Assembly: GCA_040954595.2 (NCBI GenBank)
Contig: CM082595.2
Coordinates: 6,076,001 to 6,140,000 of the forward strand
From: Balanoglossus misakiensis
Taxonomy: Eukaryota; Hemichordata
Length of the DNA: 64,000 bases
Direction of reading: 5' to 3'
The position numbers and the translations under genes are program-made. Shown piece by piece: positions 27,255 through 41,000 of this stretch. The stretch's first letter is position 1; every line of letters starts with the position of its first letter. Below the pieces are notes generated by a model. The model was not told where the DNA came from. It saw nothing but the letters and a program-made list of their open reading frames with translations, and ran no database searches.

Positions 27255-28416
27255 GAGCCAGTCTTAAGTCAGGACAATATCTCCGGTAATTGCGATCATT
27301 TTGTTCCCTTATTTCGTGCAGTGAATTTGTCGGTCGGCAATCTCATTTTTTATGCCCAATGTATTATTGTTTGTCAAGAAACAAGAAAAAAAGAAACCGT
27401 TGCGTGAAGCAAAGTCACGTATGCATCCAGAGTAAATAAAATCTGAAAACACAACGACCTTTACAGGGCTTTGTCATAAAACCACCCACTTTTCAGCAAA
27501 AAAACCTGACGAAACGCAAGTACCGGTAGATTTCCGCGAGATGATAAAGAAGTCATTCGTCGCTTGCCGATATTCTATGGAACTGATGATTGTAGAAAAC
27601 GAACAAAAGAGTAATGCTTTCGTTGTAATATATAAAACTAATATCCGTGGAAATTTGTGTACAGTAGATCTCTTCACCGAAGCGAAGGACTCTCTTTACG
27701 CACGATTGACACCGGATTTGAGTGGCGTTGCACGTTGATGCGCAGGGTAGGAACACAAAAGATTTTGTGAACGTTGAACGCAGAGTTTTACACCCTGTGT
27801 TAGGTGGGCAAGAGCGAACGTGTATAGATACCTATTATATGTAATAACCAGAACGACTTCATTGACATCACGATTATAACCACCGCATTTTCAGCGTTTG
27901 TGTTCGTGAAGAGCCGAGCACATGTGTAATTTTCACCCATCAAATATGTCCAGCCTGACATTGTTTGTGTTGATGTTGTCCTTGTTCTGGATGTACATGA
28001 ATAGAAACGGATAAGCTGTCGGCGCGTCTTCTTTGAATGTCAGTTCTGAAGTATCGTTCGTGAAAAGGCTTTGCCAGATCTTTGGATGTCGAACAGGTAA
28101 TCACACTTCTCTTGTCTACTTCACACGCCCGATATCAAAGACATAATTGACACAGAACTATACGATCACACTCTACCGGACTACTTTTCTAACGGCTGTA
28201 GCGATATCAGCCACCGTCATCAACTGCGTCATACGGTTCCACCCGGGCGGGTTACCTTCATCGAATTCAGTTCGCGCACACGGAAGCCACAACCCTCCTC
28301 ATTAACATTTTCTTAATGACCATGGTAATTACAACCCCCGCATGGCCCAGCAGAACGTTTTATTAGCAGCGTGTTCGCGGACTCGACAGCACTTCGCATT
28401 ACACCGTTGGACCAAG

Positions 28417-30583
28417 ATGTTGACCCAAACCTTCTCAGGTCTCGCCTTAATAATCTGGATATTCACGGCTACAGGTACAACTAGAGGTTTGCAACAAGTA
28501 AGTAAAACATGCGTTTCCTATTGAGTCTTTGTTTTCGAACTGTTTTGCAATACGTTTCAGCATGATGTTTTCGATTTTTGTTCAAAACCATCTCTCCAAA
28601 CTATATTGTTTCTGGCTTTCGAAAAAGTCAATAATATCCGAAAACCTGCAAAAATATCTGTTTACTTTATACCACGATTTTTATCAACATGAACGACACG
28701 CCGGAACTCGTAGCCTACATGTGACGTACTTTGGCGCGCAATTGTTGATGAGGCGCCACAACTTTCGCAGTCGTCTGGGACTTTGCAATTTGTTGCAAAC
28801 GAATACAATGTGCCATACAGCTTAGTGTCAGGTGTTGTCTGGCGTTTCCCCACGACGCAGAATTAATTTGATACACAACAACCCGAAACCATGAGCGAAA
28901 AGCTTGTATAAGTTTACAAAGCTACCATGGGAGATCAAAATGGAAATGATAAAAGATTGAAACTTTTTTACCATTTTGAACACAACACCCAATCTTCAGT
29001 TACCTATATAACCTGATAAGTTCAGCCCAAGTCACCGGAAGGTTTCTGACTCAGTACAAGTTTTGGTGACGGCAAAACAAAATGCATGTTCTTTGTCCCG
29101 TTAAAGCCTGTCATGGCTACATCATTTCTGCGTCTACCATAAGCCGAACAGCGAGCATTTGCTTATGAGAAGAAAAACAACTTCTCGGAATCGAGGCTTG
29201 GGGATTGTTCTCGGCGATTAGGGAGGATGATCAGTGACCGAGAAACAGAGCAGCGTATGAGAAGGCATATAAGCTTACATCCGGCCTTCGGGCCCGGTCC
29301 AGACATTGCAGGGACGGGATAAGCAAGCCCGCCAAGACTAGCAACCTTTTGCCGCACACGTTCGGGCGGCTACGGCGTCTATTAGTATCCTCGCCTTATG
29401 CAAATATGGCTCCCAGCATTTCCGTCTGCTGGGGGAATGCAGGCAGACGGCACGCTGAATACACCTTGATTGGTATGTTCCGTCACGATTCGATTCGACC
29501 ACCATCTGTCGTGTGATCGATGCTTTTTAACACATGTCACGGCCTTGTGGCTTTTCTCTAACGGTGCAAGTAATAAACACAATTCTCGGTAGAGTGAGGG
29601 CGACACCCTAAGAGTCTATCTCAGAGTAGTCCGTACTAACGTATACGTGTTACATGGAGAAGTTACAGTTACGTAGAGTACGTTTTCTTGGGCTTCAATG
29701 CAGTTGGCTTGCATATATTCAAACCCGTGGGTGCGCCCCGAAAATCAACGATTTCAACTCTTTCTCATATTTTGCTCAAGGAAACTTTTATAGACCATTT
29801 TCTCTTAGAATTGAGAATAATAATGTACATGTAGGTATGTTTACAAAAACACTCTCCACATTTTTACTATAGCAAAGAATAGGAAGGTTCGGAAGTATCA
29901 TTTTTAACTTCAGTAACGATAACAAACCAACCAGAACTTACTCTACACAAAGGATGTAAAGTAAGAACCCTGACTACAGATATCAAACGATGCGATATGA
30001 AATATGTCAAGATGGCAATTACGTATCTTCAAAATATAATGATTTCAATTTAGGAAGACGTATATCCTGATAGGACGTAGCCTTCACGTTTGTGTTACTA
30101 TACTTAGTCATGCAGTTCCTGATTTTATGTGTCTTCCAGAAAAAGTGTAGAAATACAGATTTGCCTAGGTTTTATTAATCTTAGTAACGCAGCAAGTGTT
30201 GGTAATTTTAAACATTGTGTTTTTACACCTAAGGTTCTGCAAAACCGTATCTTTCTCAGTGAGTGGACCCATTAAGCGTGATTTATTAAATTAAAGCAAG
30301 AGCCAGACGTTCAACCCACGGTGAAGCATCCGGCGTTCCCGCGTGGAAACGATTATTTCCTGTTAATTAACGAAACATCAATTTGAGTTGGTCTCTCGCC
30401 TCAGCGGCTAAATTGACTTGCCCGACTCTCAAGGCGTTCGATTTAATGGTTCCGTTTGAATACAATCAAGGTGTTTGAACTTTAACGATTCCGTGCAAAC
30501 ATCACAAGCGGATACTTGTTGCCTAACTGATCCCAAAAGAAATCATCATCATCATCATCATCATCACCACCACCACCACCACC

Positions 30584-30617
<34 letters not shown>

Positions 30618-32328
30618 TCATTATCATGTGGAAAAAATCCTGTCGCTGTTTAATGTCATTTAGGCAACTCAACTTGATTTTTGTCGTTGTGTGGTGAAAT
30701 GACAGTAACAAAACGCGTGACACATATTAAGTTGAAAATCTGGAACAAGCTGTTGGAGACAATATTTCCGATCAGTCATTGTCAATTTTCGAGGCCAACA
30801 ATCCTCTTTTCATCACCTAATTGATTCTCGATTGACACTCCTAATATCGTGAATGACCACTGCACCACGATCTCCCCCATCACTTTTCTATAAACGACGT
30901 TTTCACCTACGCCGCTGTTATTGCGAGGGGTATTTCGATTCGCGCTGAGTGATTTTTCTTCACGGTCTGTCTATATTCATAGAGCCGAACAATGCAATAA
31001 TCAAATTGCTTTTTAACTTCCAGTATCCACCTGAGATAAGCATAAATTTCTGACGCGGACTTCTCTCGACAAATCCCACTCATTTTTCCCTTGACAATGA
31101 CGTGATTAACGACTAGTAATTGAAGTGACGGCCATGTTAGACATTATCCCTGAGCATCAAATAACATCAAACAGTTTATAATATCCATTAAATTGATACT
31201 GTCAGATTCGTGACGAGAAGGGTATGTTTGTTTAATATAATTTGATAAGCGCTGACCGGCAAACAGACATACTGAGACTGACTGACTGACTGACTTACTT
31301 TCGGAACTGACATGGTTTTGTGTTTATGCTCAACCTACAGTTTGAAGTTCAAATTAAGTCTTGTTTGAATTCGAATTTAAAGGATTGGCATCTTTAACAC
31401 AAAAATTGCTGAAGTTATACATTTGATGTACTGAAAGTGATTTTTTGATGAGCAGGTCCGACGTTCTCTGTCCTAGGGTGAGAAAAAATCCTGGTCCGAG
31501 CTAATGGCCGAGTAATTTTTAAGATGGCAGGGCTGGTCGTTTCCTCTGCTCTGATTGGCCCGACAGGTAACCAACAAATACTGGTATTAGACGGAGAAAA
31601 ATAACGTGACCGCTCTTTTCATATCTTTTCAGGAAGAGGCACAGGACACAGACACCAACGCATTGCAAAAGGCTGGAGCAAAGGGGCTGATATGTTTGAT
31701 GATAGATGGGAGTAGAGACCCGAAACTTTGTCCGGAGACACCAAAATTCCTCCGGCCCCTTGCCGTTCCTCCCGGCGAGGAAACAGACGACGTCGATGCA
31801 GACGAGGGCGATGAATCCGAAGGCCTCCTAGATGCACAAGGCGAACACAATACTGACGTACAAGACGAGTTGGCAAAAGTGTTTGGATTTTACAAGCGGG
31901 CCCTACAACGGCAGCTGAGCCTGGGCCCCGCCCGTGCCCTCAGCGGCGGGCTGCCCGAGTTGACATACCTGGACCAGAGTCGGGTTCCGTACGCGACGAT
32001 TCTCGGGAGAGATCTTCTGGATGTCCTGCGAGGCCGCAATTCTGCCTGGTCAGGTTTCAACGACGGCGTGGGTCCCTACTTCACGGGAAGTCTCCTCGGC
32101 GCGAAACCGGACGGGGGATACTTCACGGGCGACTTGAACCCCGTACAGAAGCGGATGCTGTCATCCCTGCGCAACCGCAGCGACATGAGTCCCCGACCGA
32201 CATCTTCTGCCGGAAGACGTATTTTTATTGGCTTTCCCATGTTCGATAATGTTCTCTATCGTCAAGGAAGGGCCGAGGAGCGTTTGTTATCCAGACCTCA
32301 AGGCAGAAACAAAAATAAAGATAACTAA
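28417..32328 (+). CDS. Secreted prohormone-like precursor, two exons, family not recognised
   Basis: Exon 1 is 28417-28497 (27 codons, donor CAA|GTAAGT); exon 2 is 31633-32328 (acceptor TTTTCAG, stop TAA). Both are phase 0, giving 258 residues. An in-frame Met at 28342 would add 25 residues, but MLTQ gives the cleaner signal peptide, with hydrophobic core FSGLALIIWIFTA and likely cleavage near TRG/LQQ. The mature part starts with two Cys (LICLM to KLCPE, 11 residues between), then a long acidic stretch, then possible convertase sites: YKR (about residue 120), QKR (about 205) and GRR (about 227). GRR could yield an amidated end. Between the first two sites GPYFTGSLLG and GGYFTGDLNP form an internal repeat. 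This layout resembles neuropeptide precursors, but no known peptide family was matched; another secreted Asp/Glu-rich protein is possible. Exon 2 is much more GC-rich than its surroundings. Further exons inside the 3.1-kb intron cannot be excluded. Confidence 0.6.
30543..30626. repeat. (CAT/CAC)n trinucleotide repeat in the precursor-gene intron
   Basis: About 28 units of CAT and CAC. The polyHis or polyMet/Val frames it opens are intronic artefacts. Confidence 0.93.
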
Positions 32329-32604
32329 ATAATGTCTGACATCATACCTGGTGACAGTTGATTTCGCGCAGCGATGACGTCATACTTAAATCGCTCGTAT
32401 CATGTCAACGTACTTCACTGGACCCTTTTATTTTTGTAACACACTAGAGTAGTTATTGTAAAGCATAATGTTATCACAGAGTGTGGACAGTGGTGATTTT
32501 GATTTTTTTTTTCGAAAAAGATGTTCTACAATTTCTTATATGAAGTGTCTTTTCTGGTTCAGATGACATATACTGGTCTTGTAATTTAAACATACACATG
32601 ACAC

Positions 32605-32610
32605 AATAAA
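32605..32610 (+). terminator. AATAAA signal of the prohormone-like gene
   Basis: A canonical AATAAA about 275 bases after the TAA stop at 32328, a typical distance. The 3' UTR between them contains a full TGACGTCA octamer at 32375-32382. Confidence 0.6.
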
Positions 32611-32673
32611 ACAGTTTCTTAGAGAACAAACGATGCAATTTGTACGATCTATTTATCTACCTGTCTACCTGTC

Positions 32674-32777
32674 TATGTATGTATGTATGTATGTATGTAT
32701 GTATGTATGTATGTATGTATGTATGTATGTATGTATGTATGTATGTATGTATGTATGTATATATGTATGTATGTATG
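32674..32777. repeat. (TGTA)n microsatellite
   Basis: About 25 near-perfect TGTA units immediately downstream of the prohormone-like transcript. Frames through it (MYVC repeats) are not genes. Confidence 0.95.
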
Positions 32778-35700
32778 ATGCTAGCATGACATTAAATATG
32801 GCATACCCACAGTTTAGATAAACACACATATGAAGGTCTATAGGTAAAACATACTATCATAATAAGGCCAATCGTATAAGTTGTCTCAGCGTGGTTTAAC
32901 GTCAAACATTTCAAGTCAGTTTAAATTGTCTCGCCAACATACATATGAATGACGTTATTTACTCGTATTCTCGCAACTGTAAATTAAAGTGCCCTTCAAT
33001 ACAAATTGCTGCACTAGTGCTACCGTCAATACTTCTATTTAACGCTAACGATACATGAAAAGCAACGGTGAAAAGATTTGTGGTTTGGGGAAAGTAAAGA
33101 TGGCGTGCTGGATGGATATTCGTTTACAGGCACGATTACCTTGATTGGCCACATTGTGTTCCCGACTGATATATAGACAACACAGAGGAGATTCTGGATT
33201 AGATTCGCCTAGGGAGTGTTTTGCCGTTAGCATGCGGTCACTCTGTCCGATTGTAGCCGGCCTCGCTAGTGCCACGACACACCTGCAAGCAAACGGGATG
33301 GTTGGTACAGCAGGGTTCTTGGGAATCGCCCACATGTGATACAATTTCAGATGGTGCAAGACCTACTCACTCTGAAACAAACTTTACCTTTCGATGGATT
33401 GTTTTCTGTAGTGAAAGTTATTACATGATAGGTCGGACGACATTCCGAGGGTCATATATTTATTTCGCACATGACGTCAAGACACGAAGAAGTCAAACTA
33501 TCACTATCCATTGTTTTCCAAACCCGCAGATAAAGGTTAGCTGTTATCTGAAAATTTGGTTTTCTGTCGCAAGAAACGTACATTTTGTGAGCCACTCACC
33601 AATTTAAAAATAACACTTTGTCATCTACATGTTCGACTTGCTAGATACGGCACCAGAACAGGGATTGTTATCGACACAGCAGTATTTTTACGACCATGTT
33701 GTTCGAAACACAGGAACACTGTCATGCCATAGAAATGCGTCGGTATAAAAGGGACAGAGGAGACGATTTTTGATAGGAATGGCAGCGAGTGTAACAACAC
33801 TCATGGGGTTTCCCAAAGCAAATTGAATATTTTGTAAAAGGTGAGCTATTTAGGGCATTCGTTTTAACTTCAGCGAAACCGTTCATCGGCTGACTCGTTA
33901 GCGTCTGTATGTGTCCATGTGTTTAACAGCGATATCATACATGTACCCTGACTCAATATTACATGTACATGTAAATTCACGACAGTCGCCCACTCCCAGA
34001 AGTTAGTAGGGACAAGGAATGCCCCCCCCCCCACACACACACACACATCCTCCTGTTATTTCTCTGTTCTTTCCTTGGCACGCAACTATTTTTACACCAA
34101 AGGACAGACGATAACATTCGGAAGATTTCACAAATTTGTAAAAAGAACACGTGGGTTGACAGTGTATGGGCAAATATCCTGTACCTGGACAAATATCAAA
34201 TTCATCAGCTGAATCTTCAGCAAGCTAAGGAGCTCCAGATATCGGGCGTTGTTCAGTCAGTTTTATGGTAGGGTCACCTCAATAGGGTTAATTATTAAAC
34301 CGCCCCATCCATCCCACAGCATTGTTGTTAATTATGTTGCTTTTTGATACTCTTGCTCGAAGCAGGCGTTGCTGATCAGCCAATTTCAGGTCACGACGAT
34401 CGCGCACTTTGGTATCATTGCTGACTGCAGATAATTTGTATGTGCCTGAAGGTACTTTGCGAATGATAAATGACTCGTCCTCGTCTTAATCATGGGAGTA
34501 TTCAAAAGAAGTCCCGTGACGCAATTCGACATCGCACACCAGTTTTCCACAACTATGAATTTAGGGCCACAAAATAAAACGAGTTGTTCAACTTGTTCCT
34601 TGCCCAAGTTTCCATGTTGCTAGACTTTAGACCTTCCAGGACAGTGCTGTGCGAGAGGCGATGATGACCAAACCTGATCTGACCAACGTCACCAACAGGC
34701 GCCAGTTAGTCTATGTTGATGTATTCTTGTTAGGTTTTGTTACATCGGTACAAATGTTACACTGTAGCCAAATTTGCTGGCTCGAATTCCGGTTCATGCC
34801 ACTGATTTTCCTATCAATTGAATTTATTCAACTTAATCTAGCCTTGCACCTCCATGATATCATTGACAGAAACGCATAAGTCCTCTTAATCGCATAAGTC
34901 CTTATAATTACAAATATGAGTTTCTTTTGTATGAACACGCTGTCTCAGAGAATATTACCAAAATCGTCATAAATTTGATTTCAAAATTTAAAAAAAATAC
35001 TAGTAAGGGCCACATTTCATCAACGATGCCATAACATTCATCAATCAAGTAAGCAAACAAACAAGCAAGCAAATATCTGAAGAAACGTTTCATAAAAGTA
35101 AGTACAATACAGTACAATGCATGCAGCCAAAAAAATCAATGTTTTCTCGGAATCTATTGAACACCACGCCCATGCAACGTGCGGTCGCGTCGGATTCATT
35201 AGCGCCCTTTGTTACCTTCCCGCACCCGACAGCCCCAGGCGTCATCCATTTTTCAAAACGGAAACAATAAATCACATTATCATTGTCATTTCATTAAATA
35301 CTTATGAGCATATTAAATTGCACCAGCACCGTCGAGGGATGTTTCCTTGATTAAGATCATTCAATAGTGCGCGTTTCACTTATCTGACATCGATGATCTG
35401 TTTGTGATTAATATATCATATTTTATAACGCATCAGTTATTCTGTGTATACATTTTATATTACTTTTACTCCTCCGCTGTGACAGTGCTAACCTGTAAAT
35501 GTTGCGTTATTTGCTTAAATGAGAATATCAATATTACATCAAGCATAGATTCATAAACGTGAAATAGCTTGCAGATTAAAAGCCAATTTATATTAAACTA
35601 TTGACATGCATGTATACACATACATACACACATACACACATACATACATGCATGTTATGTTTCGAAAACAAATCTCCCAAGGACTGTCCTACTTTGCTGC

Positions 35701-36045
35701 TCATGTACCTTTACACGATGAAGTTTCTAAACCATCAAGCACTGTTTGCAGGTGTTCTTGCGCACGTCATATTGTCTCGGACGTCTGTGCTGTAAGACCC
35801 CCTCACTTTATATATTGAAAGCCTAGTAATTCCCTTAACACGTCACTGATGTCGAAAAAAAAACGACTAACGTAGCACCATCCAACGCCACCCCAAGCAA
35901 AATTAGAGTCAATATGTCCCAGCTCATCTGTGCCTGAAGAGCTGCAATTCTACCCCGGATACTCCACCTAGATAAAAGCATCATCGACGTGTCATTTCCA
36001 TCGCTAATCACCCTGAACGTTTCGACTTAAACAGTTAGGCAATTA

Positions 36046-36297
36046 TCAGATGTCGTCGAGTTTGTCCCAGTACCACTTTTCCTTCATTACGCATTTGGCT
36101 GCCTTTGGGTGTGTTTGTGCAGTGACGACAGACACCCACAAATGCAGGGCCATCACGATGTCATCAGCTCGTGACTTGTTCCCAACAAAGGCCTTGAATT
36201 GTACAATTTCAGTAAACGGGTGTGACGAAAATGTCAAACGTTTCACCTCCAGAGGAAACGACTGAATCTCTTCCAGGCACAGGTGTACGGTGATCAT
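36046..36297 (-). CDS. Orphan 83-codon open reading frame, possibly a terminal exon
   Basis: This frame begins with ATG two codons after an in-frame TGA and ends in TGA. Its codon choice (many CTG, GTG, GAC, AAG, GCC) and composition, including FSSHPFTEIVQFKAFVG and CVMKEKWYWDKLDD, look more like real protein than the neighbouring random frames. There are no recognisable family motifs and no convincing polypyrimidine acceptor upstream, so it may be a single-exon small protein, a last exon or a gene remnant. No signal peptide or membrane segment is apparent. Confidence 0.25.
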   Translation of the reverse strand: MITVHLCLEEIQSFPLEVKRLTFSSHPFTEIVQFKAFVGNKSRADDIVMALHLWVSVVTAQTHPKAAKCVMKEKWYWDKLDDI

Positions 36298-36879
36298 TGA
36301 TCACGGTGTTAGTAAACCCAACCGAGGTCACTGCACCCACTACACGCTTCGATACTTCCTCAAATACGTTCGTGTACCGATCAAAATGATGTTGTGATGT
36401 TCCTCTTTATGTAAAGAGTACGCGGGACAAGGATATATAACATTATTTGCGTAGGTTAGTCCTGATCATATTATGGTCGGAAGTATAATTAACAATACAT
36501 ATATGAAATATAAGTACCTAATTAAACGCGTTAATATTTACATGCGCTCTCTGATCATAATGTTCATATTGCACATCTATGTTTCTTGCATGTTATACAT
36601 GTCCACCATACAACCCCAGCAATTACTATTTTCATGTCGTTGTCTTATTTTTAGTTTGATCGTACGATTGTATTAGCTGTTATGCCATACATATAAACTA
36701 ATTATGAAGCATTGAAAGTCACCCATGAAAGATGACGATGAACATTAAGTGTCAAAGCTTGCAAGCAGACCTGGTGTTTTGAAAATGCGTGCGGACAGCA
36801 GAATTGATATTGTGGTTGTTACAAAAAAGAAATGAAAACTTAGAGGAATATATCTAAGCTTCATGCACATGTACAGTTA

Positions 36880-36970
36880 CCACCACTACCACCACCACCA
36901 ACAGCAACAACAACAACACCATCACCACCACTACCCCCACCAACAACAACAACCATAAAAACAACACCAG
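36880..36970. repeat. Imperfect CAC/CAA trinucleotide-rich tract
   Basis: Interrupted CAC, CAA and CAG triplets over about 90 bases. No gene is associated with it. Confidence 0.8.
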
Positions 36971-37974
36971 CATAAAGCTGCATAACATCATCAATCCATT
37001 ATAAATTGATACGAACTTTGTCTACAAAATGTTAGGCATTCCTTAAACTGAACAATAAAAAATAATTAGCACAGGGCTAATTTCTCATTAAATGTAGATT
37101 ACGAATCCTGAATATATCTCCACAAAATAATAAAAGCGAGTCCATATGTTCAGTACTTAACCAGCATATTAAGGTTTATTCGGAGTCACTTCGAAAGTAG
37201 GGCATATCCCATCCTGTTTTCAAATCTGAAATTCTATCAGTCAATTTTTGATCTGGTTCCGGCGGAGATTGGCGGCCATTTTGAATTTCAATTGTTGGGT
37301 AATTTGTTTAGTTAGGCCACAGATATAGACGCAAACCCCTATCTGTGTTATTGATTCCAAAAGGAGGATATTAGGTTTAATTGAGCGAATTTTGTAGGAC
37401 ACTTTTGCACTTTAATATTCACGGCACATGTTACACTGTCTTCTCCCTTATTTTCAATTTTCGAAGCGTTCAAGGTCATAATATGGTGTTTAATGCTTTC
37501 GTCGAGACCTTGGACTGCCTAGTAAGTGACAAAATGAAATTTACAAATAGATTCCATATGACAATGACACTTTCCGATATTCTTTATATCCGTGCATTGA
37601 ACTGTCCATTATGTTATCTTTCCTGTAGTCTGTTGTACCAGGAGTAAGTGTATCGTTCGCCTAGCGTCTGGCTCGACGAGCAATTCCTATTTTTCCATTT
37701 CCGGAGATTCTTCTCGGCTACTACCCCTCGAAAGTATTGCAAATACGTGAGAAATGCCGACAAGTGCCGATTGTTTCCAACATTAAAACATATCACGCGA
37801 GTTGACAAAGAATGTACAACTACGGATGAATTCATTCAGCAGTAATAGAACAATTGCATGGCTTCCTGCTGTCGGCAACGTCTACAGGGTAGTGCATTGG
37901 ATTAAATCGACACGGCACAAGGAAGCGAACAACAGCAAATAAACCTCACAGGTTAAAACGTCGGTAGACGGACG

Positions 37975-38060
37975 CATTCATTCATTCATTCATTCATTCG
38001 TTCATTCATTCATTCATTCAGTATGTATGTATGTATGTATGTATGTATGTATGTATGTAT
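37975..38060. repeat. Compound microsatellite (CATT)n-(GTAT)n
   Basis: About 11 CATT units with one CGTT interruption join directly to about 10 GTAT units. Confidence 0.95.
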
Positions 38061-41000
38061 TCTGATGACAAAAAATAAAATGTCCCGCATAGACCAGAAC
38101 AAAATGTTACATTATTAAACTAGCATTACCTTCCTACAATTCCAAGGAGCCATGTTTATCTTGGAAGTGGAGATTTATGTTTAGTATCAGTCGCTGACAT
38201 TTACCGCAGATGACGTCAGATCATCTGAGATATAGAAACGAATTTGACGGTGATTGTAAGTCTGATAATTCCACATACATGTCTAATGAATTTCTGTGAG
38301 TATATTTTCACATAAAGAATGTATGTGCTGTTACCCGATAACAGCACCCACACACACATGATGTATACAGCTACTGACATCAAAATGCAATAGCATTTCT
38401 TTTATCTGATTACGTCAGTACCAACAATATTTTTTTCCATTTTGAACGTTCGTCGTAAACTTCATTTTAAAGCTATTGTAACCTTGGCTAAAGGTCTCGT
38501 TTTCTTAAAATGTGCCATTATATTTCACCCAGTGTAGAAATTCTCGGGTAGAGCGTAGGCTGTTTTCAGCTTCTTACATATTCATGGGTAAACAACCAGA
38601 AGCCTGATACCGCGACGAATACATTACGTTTGTACCGACGTCATGTTTAGCACGATACCCTGATGCCCGGTTGCCACACATCATCGTCCTGTTTTTTTAT
38701 TTTAGTGATGTACTGAGCAAGAAACATTGAGTACATTCATACATCAGGAATCAATATTATTCGTTTTAATCCACGAATGTTATTATTAGCATTTATTCGA
38801 AATTTGATTCACAAGGAGGATATATGTGTTGTTTAGGACCTGTTATGAACCTATACAGTGGAGACCATAGCACAACTCAAATTATCAGATGGTTATTATG
38901 GTTCTTAGATAATCAGATAAAAGTTTAATCATTCTGGTTAAGTGTCAATTGAAATGGCATAATAATCCAAGCGTTAACAGATAGTATGCGGAAATGCCAA
39001 ATACATACATTGTATATACCATATCTCATGGATCAAGATACACTTCCATACTAAAACCAGATAGGGGTTATTAACACCACGCGAGGGGATTTGGTTAAGG
39101 TTAAGGCTGTAAAATCTTTTGAGGAAAATAGAAATAATCACTGATGCAAGGCGATGGGATCATTACAGCTGAAAATATGCTAATATTCACCCAGAGATAT
39201 CTACTAACCTGATAATATTATCGCATTTGCGCCGAGTGAAAACTCAAAATCGCGTATTTTTATTATATCTTTCTGATAATCGTGAAATATATGTACTCTG
39301 TTAAACTTTGAGGCATTTCTGCGCACATTGGACAAACATATCTCTGAAAAGTTAATGTGCAGACTTTAAAAATTTCAAAGTGTGAAAAGGAAAGGTGTGC
39401 GAGGGAATAAACGCTTAAAAGTCCAACCAGCCTCACCACTTAGGCCTACACTAAGAAGCAATACTGATACAGGCAATGAAGTAAGTACAAGTGGAACTAC
39501 ATAGAATTTGGGTTTAACCCATCATTCGTTATTTGGGGGTAAGACACTAACAGGCCCGGGGTTACATTGGATGAAGATGGAACTGCGAATAAAGCCATTA
39601 CGAATGAGGCGGTGAGGATAGATCTGGAGTACATGTACTGTTGATTATTGACAATGGAAACAATGAATGATGCAAATCACACAACACCGCTTAACACCAC
39701 GCCAACACGTGCTGGATTATATTACGTGCACGAATATTGCTTGACAAAGAAAAGTCAAGGTCTCATGGCTTTAATTTCAGAGCGAGCCTATCCGCAGCAC
39801 AGGCACATATATTGCTCCCAAGTGGTCCACTTTGTCACCGGCCGATGAATTGATACAGAACAGACCCCCAAAATCCAATGAATATTTGAACAGCCCTTTT
39901 CGTTCGCAATACAACGGAGCAATCCATCGTTCGGCGTTGTTACCGTTCCGGATTACGTTAGGGCATTCAATAAATCGTAGAATGCCATTTACACGCACAA
40001 ATGGGAAATTCTGTTTGGTAGTTATTAATTTAATATTTATTGGTCTTAAAAAGACTTGTCATCCAAACACTTACTTTATTCTTCTCTGGTTGAGTAATGC
40101 CCACTGGTGTTTGCCTTCAATTTGTTTCGATTCTCAGAATTAAGGAAAAAATATTATTCCTTGCTAGAGAGACTTATTAGTTATTTTGACAGAGGCATTG
40201 ATTTGAAGACTACTTCGTGTCGTGATTGTTGTTTCATTATCCTCTATGATAAACAAAGTCCTCATAAATGTTAATCATTTCAGCGCACGACGAATAAGGC
40301 TCTCGAATGTACTTCACTGAAAGCCAATGCTTCGAGTCTTTCAAATGACACAGACTGTTGTTAACGGGGGCGGTATTAAGAGGATATATGACACGAGAAT
40401 TAATGAACTTCTTCGTTGGTGCAGGAGATACAAAGTTATCTATAGAGTTTTGAAAGACACATGCGTTGTTAACTGATTTTGATCCAACGCGACGAGCAAG
40501 TGTTCCTAGGGATGTCCCCTTCCAGGACGTTTGCACAGAAACATGCGCGTTCATTGTATAACCCCAGGTTGCACAGAGCATGCGTGTGACACACCAACAA
40601 AATCTAGACCGAGGCCACCTGAACGAAATGTAAAATGGCCGCCACCTTGGAACAACACACATCTAAAGCACATCCTTCAAAACAGAATAAAACACTTGAC
40701 AAGATTATTTGGAACGAAAATGCTTCCAGGAAATTTCATCAATTAATCAAACGAGTTTCACATCGGTGTATAAAATTTGAATGTGTCTAATAGATTATAA
40801 GTGATAGTTAGGAAGATTATTGGCAGACCCCATCGCGGTACAAGACAGTTATTGTTAACACGGCACGATAAAATTAGCTTGAGTGTTTAATGCATCCGTG
40901 ATATATTGTATAATTACATACCGGATATCATACCCACAGAGCAGTTCCGAAGTAATAAAGATTGCAAAGTTAAGTCGCCGGAAACAATCTCATTTGAATA

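Larger units (their letters stand above)
15500..28416. other. 13-kb non-coding interval upstream of the prohormone-like gene
   Basis: No exon with credible splice signals plus protein-like composition was found on either strand. Frames of 60-122 codons occur (for example 24505-24858 and 25167-25535, plus) but have no recognisable motif. The interval holds a 17-base C tract near 17063-17079, a diverged 83-bp duplication (18231-18396), a 38-bp tandem duplication (26697-26774), CRE octamers at 22573 and 26962 and an RFX-type X-box at 27241. It may contain distal regulatory sequence or long non-coding RNA, which cannot be seen directly. Confidence 0.5.

Noticed and set aside
30475-30663. Frame with a polyhistidine tract
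   Set aside because: It is the CAT/CAC repeat inside the precursor-gene intron, with no supporting exon structure.
17248-30990. Recurring word GAGCCGAACA (17.25, 29.14 and 30.98 kb, with a variant at 27.21 kb)
   Set aside because: Shared words of 10-13 bases are expected by chance in 64 kb, and the flanks do not align.
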